This document shows, piece after piece, positions 58,936-64,000 of a DNA stretch of 64,000 nucleotides. The notes under the pieces were generated by a model. It saw nothing but the letters and a program-made list of their open reading frames with translations, was not told the DNA's origin and ran no database searches. Within the stretch, counting starts at the first letter, position 1. Every line of letters begins with the position of its first letter. The position numbers were made by a program, and so were the translations under genes. The stretch comes from an uncultured Verrucomicrobiota bacterium (GTDB lineage: Bacteria; Verrucomicrobiota; Kiritimatiellia; CAIQIC01; Lenti-01). The stretch is from the NCBI GenBank assembly GCA_938003985.1, contig CALKWZ010000040.1:35057-99056 (forward strand). Direction: 5' to 3'.

Positions 58936-61146
58936 CTAGGCCTGCAGGGACGCGTCGCCGGCGTTGTAGACGAGCAGCACGTCGCCCGGCAGATCGACGG
59001 TTTGCTGGAGGAAGGGAATGAGCGTGCCGTCGGGATCCGCGTCGGGCGGTTCGAAGCCGGCCAGCAGGACGGCGGAGGGCTGCATGGCCGCGCGGACCGC
59101 GTCGAGGAAGGATTCGGCGGGCTTGACGACGAGATCGGCCTCGATGCGGGCGGCGGCGAGGAGTTCCTGCATTTCCCGGGCCACGTTGTGGACGTCGGCC
59201 TTGGGCGGCACGGGCCGCAGGATGCGGATGGGGCGCGCGCGCCAGGCGGGGTTTTTCTTGAGCAGGTGGGCCAGCAGCAGCATCAGCGCGCCGTTGCTTT
59301 CCTTGGACCACCAGACGTTGATGGCGCCGTCGGCGATCCAGGTGCGGCCTTCCTTGTCCGTCTGCTTGTTGGCGACGACGACGACGCTGCGCCGCATGCG
59401 CTTGGCCAGCGCCAGCAGGCCCGCGAACGTGCCGGTTTTGTCGGGGTCGCGGCTCCAGCCGAGCAGCAGCACGTTCGGGCGCAGTCCCCCGAGGCCGTGG
59501 CACTGCAGCAGGGTCTGGACGGCGGCGTGGATGTTTTCGTCGACGACGACGGCCGGGAACGCGTCGAGTTCCTCGTCGCGGATGAACTTGCGCAGGAGGA
59601 TTTCGGCTTCGCGCTGGCGGTCGAGCAGCTCGTCGAGGTTGCCGCGGATGATCTGGCCGATGGAGACGATGCCGCTGTCGGCGGTCAGCCAGCTGGCGTA
59701 TTCGGCCAGATGCAGCCGGTTGTAGGCCCCGCCGCTGAGGGCCAGGATGGACGGCCGCCAGTTCTTGGGGTGGTAGCGTTCGTTTTCCAGGCGCAGCAGG
59801 GCGTTGCGGGCCCGCTGGTAGGCCAGGCCGCTGTCCAGATCTCCCCACCGCACGAGGATTTCCGCGCGGGCGATCAGAAAATAGAGCGTTCCCGCGAGCG
59901 CGATCGCGGCCGCGGCCCACAGGACGTTGATCAGGAACATGACGCCCACGCAGCCCAGCGCGCCGAGCAGGGCGATGGCCCAGTGGTGGCGGCGGAACGT
60001 GGGACGGAAACTGGGGTTGTGCGTGATGCTCTCGTAGAAACAGGCCAGATTGACCGCGCCGTAGGTCATCAGGAAGAACATCGTGATGACCGGCGCGACG
60101 AGGTCGAGATCGCCCGCGAACACCCCGGCTTGCGCGATGAGGAACGTCAGGACGGTCGCGCGCCGCGGCTCGCCGGCGCGGCCGCTGCCGCGGCCGAAGA
60201 ACTTGAGGCGGCGGAAGATCCCGTCGCGCGCGAACGCCTGCAGGATGCGCGGCGCGCCCATCAGGCTGCCGAGCGCCGAGGACAGCGTGGCGCAGATCAC
60301 GCCCGCGTAGATCAGCGCGCCCGACAGCGCCCGGTCTTTCAGCACGAAGCGGTCGCCCAGCAGCTCCGTGCGCGGCACGCTCGCCGCCAGCAGGAACGCG
60401 ATGCCCGCGTAGAGCAACGTCGAAAACCCGATGGCGGCCAGCGTGCCGCGCGGGATCGACCGGCTCGGTTCCCGCAGGTCGCCCGACATGTTGACGCCGG
60501 CCATGATGCCCGTGACGGCCGGGAAGAAGAGCGCGAAGACCGGGAAAAAGGTATGGCCGGGCGTCCACGCCGGGCCGAGGTTCGCGCGCAGGACGCCCGG
60601 CGAAAAGGCCAGGCCCGCCCCCGCGAAGAACGACAGCATCGACAAGAGCAAGACGGCCAAGATGAAATACTGCAGGCGGATCGTCCACCCGGCGCCGACG
60701 TAGACGCACAGGAAGACCAGCAGGTTCGTGGCCGTCGCCGCGTCGCGGAAGGACAGCGGCAGGCCGGGAAAGGCGGAGAACAGCGCCTCGGTGAACCCGA
60801 ACACGTAGAGCGTGACCGCGACCGCCTGCGCGACGAAAAAGAAAACCGCGATGACGCCGCCGAATTCCGGCCCCAGACTGCGGCTGATGAGGTAGTAGGC
60901 GCCGCCGCCCTTGACCCGCATGTTCGTCGCGATGGACGCGATCGACAGCCCCGTGATCAGCGTGATGGCCGTCGCGCCGGCGAGGATCAGCAAGGCATGC
61001 CACAGCCCCGCGTAGCCCACGACGGCGTTGAACCGCAGGAACATGATCACGCCGAGGATCGTCAGCAGGCTCGGCGTGAACACGCCGCCGAACGTGCCGA
61101 ACCGGGCGGCGGCCGAATGCCCGCTGCTCTGGGGCTTGTCGCTCAT
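58936..61146 (-). CDS. SLC12-like cation-chloride cotransporter / amino-acid permease
   Basis: 736 residues from ATG 61146 (GGGGAT upstream). Twelve membrane helices (about 20-480) begin FGTFGGVFTPSLLTILGVIMFLR, the hallmark of the Na-K-Cl cotransporter branch of the APC superfamily; NMRVKGGGAYYLISRSLGPEFGG is also typical. A C-terminal cytoplasmic domain (about 480-736) has NVLLLGWSRDPDKTG and RRSVVVVANKQT, as in bacterial SLC12 relatives. The transported ion or amino acid cannot be decided from sequence. Confidence 0.9.
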   Translation of the reverse strand: MSDKPQSSGHSAAARFGTFGGVFTPSLLTILGVIMFLRFNAVVGYAGLWHALLILAGATAITLITGLSIASIATNMRVKGGGAYYLISRSLGPEFGGVIAVFFFVAQAVAVTLYVFGFTEALFSAFPGLPLSFRDAATATNLLVFLCVYVGAGWTIRLQYFILAVLLLSMLSFFAGAGLAFSPGVLRANLGPAWTPGHTFFPVFALFFPAVTGIMAGVNMSGDLREPSRSIPRGTLAAIGFSTLLYAGIAFLLAASVPRTELLGDRFVLKDRALSGALIYAGVICATLSSALGSLMGAPRILQAFARDGIFRRLKFFGRGSGRAGEPRRATVLTFLIAQAGVFAGDLDLVAPVITMFFLMTYGAVNLACFYESITHNPSFRPTFRRHHWAIALLGALGCVGVMFLINVLWAAAAIALAGTLYFLIARAEILVRWGDLDSGLAYQRARNALLRLENERYHPKNWRPSILALSGGAYNRLHLAEYASWLTADSGIVSIGQIIRGNLDELLDRQREAEILLRKFIRDEELDAFPAVVVDENIHAAVQTLLQCHGLGGLRPNVLLLGWSRDPDKTGTFAGLLALAKRMRRSVVVVANKQTDKEGRTWIADGAINVWWSKESNGALMLLLAHLLKKNPAWRARPIRILRPVPPKADVHNVAREMQELLAAARIEADLVVKPAESFLDAVRAAMQPSAVLLAGFEPPDADPDGTLIPFLQQTVDLPGDVLLVYNAGDASLQA

Positions 61147-61288
61147 GGCGATCCCCAGCATTCCAGATCGCGGGGCGCGCGTCCAGCCGCGCCGCGCCTT
61201 TTCCGGCCCGCCGGGGTTTTTGGCTTGTGGGCGCGCCGCAAATGGCGTAGAACCGCCGGCAGATTTTCGCCGTTTGGCCGAAGGTCGT

Positions 61289-61364
61289 GGGACGGTAGCT
61301 CAGTCGGTAGAGCACGAGCCTTTTAAGCTTGTGGTCGCGGGTTCGAGCCCCGCCCGTCTCACCA
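61289..61364 (+). tRNA. tRNA-Lys (anticodon UUU)
   Basis: Complete cloverleaf: acceptor GGGACGG/CCGTCTC, D arm GCTCAGTCGGTAGAGC, anticodon arm CGAGC-CTTTTAA-GCTTG giving TTT, variable TGGTC, T arm GCGGGTTCGAGCCCCGC, discriminator A, CCA encoded. An intrinsic terminator follows. Confidence 0.98.
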
Positions 61365-61370
61365 GTTTTT

Positions 61371-61403
61371 CGCCCGTTTTTACTCGATAAAACGGGCGTT
61401 TTT
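61371..61403 (+). terminator. Terminator of tRNA-Lys
   Basis: 10-bp stem CGCCCGTTTT (61371-61380) with AAAACGGGCG (61389-61398), then TTTTT. The following ~230 bases to 61633 contain no recognisable feature. Confidence 0.92.
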
Positions 61404-61633
61404 CCTTTTACGGGCAAGGGGGCCCGAAAACCGCCCGCCCGCGCTTTCGGGCATGTTCAGGCAATGAATGGAACGGCAAACGGGACATTGCCGGGATGGA
61501 GCGGCAACCGGCGATGGGGCCGTTTCCATGGAGAAGGGGCAACGTGATCAGCGGCCGATGGCCGGCCATGAGGCCGTTCTTTCCGCCCGCCCGCCATGGT
61601 TCGACGGCCCGGCGCCCCGCCGTGCGCCGGGGG

Positions 61634-61819
61634 CTACGCTTGCCAGCCGGTGCCCTTGCAGCGGGCGCATTCGGCATAATGGAAATCCGATTCCGCGCCG
61701 TCGTGGACCAGGCGCTTGCCGGTGCCGCCGCAGGCCTTGCACTTCCGGGGGCGGATGCACCACAGGGCGAGGCCTGCGCCGGCCAGCACCGCCAGGCAAG
61801 TGAGGGCATAGGCGTTCAT
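61634..61819 (-). CDS. Tiny membrane protein with DnaJ-type zinc finger
   Basis: 61 residues: one N-terminal membrane helix (ALTCLAVLAGAGLALWC) followed by two CxxCxGxG repeats, CKACGGTGKR and CARCKGTGWQ, as in the DnaJ zinc-binding region. There is no J domain. Its ATG overlaps the stop codon of the PCC gene (ATGA, 61816-61819), indicating translational coupling and a real gene. The role is unknown; a membrane-tethered thiol or zinc protein fits its place at the end of an operon with thioredoxin. Confidence 0.75.
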   Translation of the reverse strand: MNAYALTCLAVLAGAGLALWCIRPRKCKACGGTGKRLVHDGAESDFHYAECARCKGTGWQA

Positions 61820-62262
61820 GGCACGAGCAGCTCGAAGCCGGTGGCGGGATCGGGCAGGCGCCGGGCGGTCGAGCCGACCAGCTCGGTCAGCACGACTTCC
61901 AGCACGTGCCAGACCTTCACCCCCGTGCGGATGCAGCCCGTGACGGTGCGTTCGCCGCGGCCGCAGGCCAGGTGCACGTGCAGGATCGGCGCGCCGTTTT
62001 CATCGGGGAAGATCGTGCCGGTGCCGACGACTTCGTGGACGTGGTCCAAGGTCGTCGTTTGCGGCGCGACGGGCGGCGGCGAACGGTCCTCGCGCGGACC
62101 GGTCACCAGCGCGCTGCCGGCGTCGGCCCCGCCGTGGAGCGTCAGGACCGCGCGCGCGATGCCGTGTTCGGCCGCGAACCGCTCGAGGCACTCGTGGACG
62201 ATCTCGCCGTCTTCCAGGCGGATGACGAATACGCGGCCGGACTGGGCTTGGCTGGATTTCAT
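61816..62262 (-). CDS. PCC/DUF296-domain protein
   Basis: 148 residues, a single PCC (plant and prokaryote conserved) domain: FVIRLEDGEIVHECLERFA, LTLHGGADAGSALVTGP, GTIFPDENGAPILHVHLACG and TGCIRTGVKVWHVLEVVLTEL. The conserved histidines HVH and VWH probably bind metal. Prokaryotic members form trimers of unsettled function and lack the AT-hook of the plant proteins. It starts 33 bases after carbamate kinase. Confidence 0.88.
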   Translation of the reverse strand: MKSSQAQSGRVFVIRLEDGEIVHECLERFAAEHGIARAVLTLHGGADAGSALVTGPREDRSPPPVAPQTTTLDHVHEVVGTGTIFPDENGAPILHVHLACGRGERTVTGCIRTGVKVWHVLEVVLTELVGSTARRLPDPATGFELLVP

Positions 62263-62295
62263 TTATCCATCCGGGACGAGGCCGCCCCGGCTCCC

Positions 62296-63240
62296 TTACG
62301 GCACCAGGTGCGTGCCGTTCTTGCCGGCGATGGCTTCTTCCAGCAGGAAGGGCTGGGTGATGATCACTTCCTTGCCGCCGTGTTCGATGAAGTCGATGGC
62401 CGCTTCGATCTTGGGGCCCATGCTGCCGGCCGGGAACTGGCCTTCGGCGAGGTACTTCTTGGCTTCGGCGACGGTCAGCCGGTCGAGCTCGCGCTGGGTC
62501 GGCTTCTTGAAATCGACGGCGACCTTGTCGACGCCGGTGGAAATGATGAACAGGTCCGCCTTCAGGTTCTTGGCCAGCAGGCACGAGGCCAGATCCTTGT
62601 CGATCACGGCCGCGCAGCCTTCGAGCTCGCCCTGTTCGTTTTCGCGCACGGGGATGCCGCCGCCGCCGACGGCGATCACGACCACGTCCCGCTCGAGCAG
62701 CAGGCGGACGGTGTCTTCCTCGACGATGCGCAGGGGCTTGGGCGAGGCGACGACGCGCCGCCAGCCGCGGCCGGCGTCTTCCTTGAGCGTCCAGCCGCTT
62801 TCGGCCTGGTGCTGCCGGGCTTCTTCCGCGGTGTAGAAGGAGCCGATCGGCTTGGTGGGATTGGCGAAGGCCGGATCGTTGTGGTCCACCAGGACCTGCG
62901 TGACGACCGTGGCGATGGGTTTCCGGATGCCCTGGCGCTTGAGTTCGTTGGCCAGCGTCTGGCCGATCTGGTAGCCGAGCGCGCCCTGGGTGTCGGCGAC
63001 GCAGCTGTCGAGCGGCACCTGGTGGAGCACGTTGCGGGCGAGGTCGGAGCGCAGCAGGATGAACCCGACCTGCGGGCCGTTGCCGTGCGTGATCACGACG
63101 CGGTAGCCCGCGGCGACGAGCGCGGCGACGTGGTGCGCCGTCTCGCTGGCCGCCTGGTACTGGTCCTTCACCGTGATTTTCTTGCTGTCGAGGATGAGGG
63201 AATTGCCGCCGATGGCGATGACCGCGAGGGGACTTTTCAT
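62296..63240 (-). CDS. arcC: Carbamate kinase
   Basis: 314 residues, normal length. AIGGNSLI at the N-terminus, VVITHGNGPQVGFILLRSDLA, VVIAVGGGGIPV, AAVIDKDLAS and EHGGKEVIITQP are family signatures. It makes ATP from carbamoyl phosphate and ADP (or the reverse). No arginine deiminase or ornithine carbamoyltransferase genes are beside it, so the source of carbamoyl phosphate is open. It lies between the zinc-ribbon protein and the PCC gene in one minus-strand operon. Confidence 0.95.
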   Translation of the reverse strand: MKSPLAVIAIGGNSLILDSKKITVKDQYQAASETAHHVAALVAAGYRVVITHGNGPQVGFILLRSDLARNVLHQVPLDSCVADTQGALGYQIGQTLANELKRQGIRKPIATVVTQVLVDHNDPAFANPTKPIGSFYTAEEARQHQAESGWTLKEDAGRGWRRVVASPKPLRIVEEDTVRLLLERDVVVIAVGGGGIPVRENEQGELEGCAAVIDKDLASCLLAKNLKADLFIISTGVDKVAVDFKKPTQRELDRLTVAEAKKYLAEGQFPAGSMGPKIEAAIDFIEHGGKEVIITQPFLLEEAIAGKNGTHLVP

Positions 63241-63258
63241 GGGAGCGCTCCTGGAGGG

Positions 63259-63495
63259 TTAATGGCTGTGGGGACATCCGCCGCCGGCGCAACCCATGCC
63301 CCGGGCGGGGCAGCTGCCGGTTCCGCAGGGCGGCGGGGCAAAGGATTTCGGCGCGGCGACGCCCGCGCTGAACGTGGACAACTGTTTTTCCATCTTCTTC
63401 GAGCCGCAGTTCGGGCACGCGGGCTTGCGCGCGCCGCTCACCAGCAGTTCGGCGATTTCGCCGCAGGACCGGCAGACGTATTCGAACAGCGGCAT
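63259..63495 (-). CDS. FmdB-family zinc-ribbon protein
   Basis: 78 residues. MPLFEYVCRSCGEIAELLV is the classic FmdB/CxxC_CxxC_SSSS start, with the second pair in CPNCGSKKMEKQLSTFSAG. The C-terminal tail is cysteine-rich (CGTGSCPARGMGCAGGGCPHSH), which may bind an additional metal. It begins 8 bases after the thioredoxin stop. Function unknown; such proteins are often called putative regulators without evidence. Confidence 0.87.
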   Translation of the reverse strand: MPLFEYVCRSCGEIAELLVSGARKPACPNCGSKKMEKQLSTFSAGVAAPKSFAPPPCGTGSCPARGMGCAGGGCPHSH

Positions 63496-63503
63496 GGGCG
63501 GAT

Positions 63504-63812
63504 CTATTTCGCCGCGCGCAGCGCGTCCACCAGCACGTTGGCCTGGCGCAGGCCGACGAAATCGGCGGCCTTCCGGCCGTCCTTGAAGATCACGAGGTAG
63601 GGGATGGTGTTGACGCCGAACTGCGCGGCGAGGTCGCCGTGGTCGTCGACGTTGATCTTGCCGATCTTCACCTCGGGCACCTGCCGCGCGACTTCGTCGA
63701 GGATGGGAATCTGCATGCGGCACGGGCCGCACCAGGGCGCCCAGAAATCCACCAGCGCGAGGCCGGCGGAAACGAAATCGGGGAACGTCTGCGAAGTCAG
63801 TTCGGTGCTCAT
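63504..63812 (-). CDS. trxA: Thioredoxin
   Basis: 102 residues with the active site FWAPWCGPCRMQIP, the cis-proline loop NTIPYLVIFKDG and GKINVDDHGDLAAQFGV. General disulfide reductant of the cytoplasm. GAGGAGCA lies just upstream of ATG 63812. First gene of a minus-strand operon running through the zinc-ribbon protein, arcC, the PCC protein and the small zinc-finger protein. Confidence 0.95.
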   Translation of the reverse strand: MSTELTSQTFPDFVSAGLALVDFWAPWCGPCRMQIPILDEVARQVPEVKIGKINVDDHGDLAAQFGVNTIPYLVIFKDGRKAADFVGLRQANVLVDALRAAK

Positions 63813-63909
63813 CTTGCTCCTCGGAAAAAACGACGACGAATTTGTATCACGGCGGCCGAAGCCGGGACAATCCGCATTTTGCGCAAACGCGCGCGCCGGC
63901 CGAAGCGTT

Positions 63910-64000
63910 CTACGGCCCCAGCAGTCGCCCCAGCGCCGCGGCGTCGAGCGTGCCCGCGCCCGTGCCGGCCGCGGGCGCCGGCGAAAGCGCCGCGACGAGC
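63910..64000 (-). CDS. Possible 3' end of a gene continuing off the right edge
   Basis: Minus-strand frame open from the window edge to a TAG at 63910-63912, encoding an Ala/Pro/Gly-rich stretch ending LDAAALGRLLGP. Composition suits a linker and C-terminal peptide, but only 29 codons are visible. Confidence 0.3.
   Translation of the reverse strand, partial: LVAALSPAPAAGTGAGTLDAAALGRLLGP

Noticed and set aside
61404..61633. Gap after tRNA-Lys, checked for further RNA genes or repeats
   Set aside because: Short recurring ATGG/CGGCAA words only; no cloverleaf, hairpin terminator or credible gene.

Overview
The window is high-GC Gram-negative bacterial chromosome (tolB-pal, lipoproteins, outer-membrane beta-barrel protein). 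Type III glutamine synthetase and giant secreted proteins that end in an EF-hand-like 'DGDGxTTYEEYLADTDP' segment suggest the Verrucomicrobiota/Kiritimatiellota part of the PVC group. This placement is inference from gene content; no rRNA gene is present.

Left part (1-5.8 kb): the end of polyphosphate kinase ppk1 with a CHAD-domain gene directly behind it, then tolB-pal and serC on the minus strand, each transcript closed by a clear intrinsic terminator. Two dispersed repeat families occupy the gaps here and further right: a ~78-bp element made of three adjacent hairpins, and a family built on a 19-bp palindrome (TTTTACGTTCTACGTAAAA).

Nitrogen island (5.8-20.2 kb): glnN (GS type III), a GAF-AAA-Fis sigma-54 activator, an HNH protein, amt-glnK, gltB-gltD and a small outer-membrane protein. 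Textbook GG-N10-GC sigma-54 promoters precede glnN, amt and the outer-membrane protein. Those of glnN and amt also share an upstream sequence block at identical distance from the promoter. The likely circuit is: activator plus sigma-54 turn on ammonium uptake (Amt/GlnK) and assimilation (GS), with GOGAT adjacent. GlnK lacks the usual modifiable Tyr51.

Middle (20.2-30 kb): pyrG, a KTSC-domain protein, a small lipoprotein, a ComEC-like DNA-uptake channel with an altered metallo-beta-lactamase motif, a cation-diffusion transporter and several proteins of unknown function.

Giant secreted-protein island (30.1-55.8 kb, all plus strand): a papain-like protease, two gingipain-like (C25) proteases, a subtilase relative that has lost all three catalytic residues, and a 2759-residue protein translationally coupled to it. 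The first C25 protein and the 2759-residue protein both carry a Calx-beta plus endonuclease/exonuclease/phosphatase (EEP) block inside long Ig/FN3 arrays. FN3 domains are repeatedly interrupted at the same loop by different beta-sandwich domains. Three of the proteins share one C-terminal module, a candidate sorting signal. This island is the most unusual part of the window.

Right part (55.8-64 kb): comF-accD-folC, an SLC12-like transporter, tRNA-Lys(UUU), and a minus-strand operon of thioredoxin, FmdB-like zinc ribbon, carbamate kinase, a PCC/DUF296 protein and a tiny DnaJ-type zinc-finger membrane protein.
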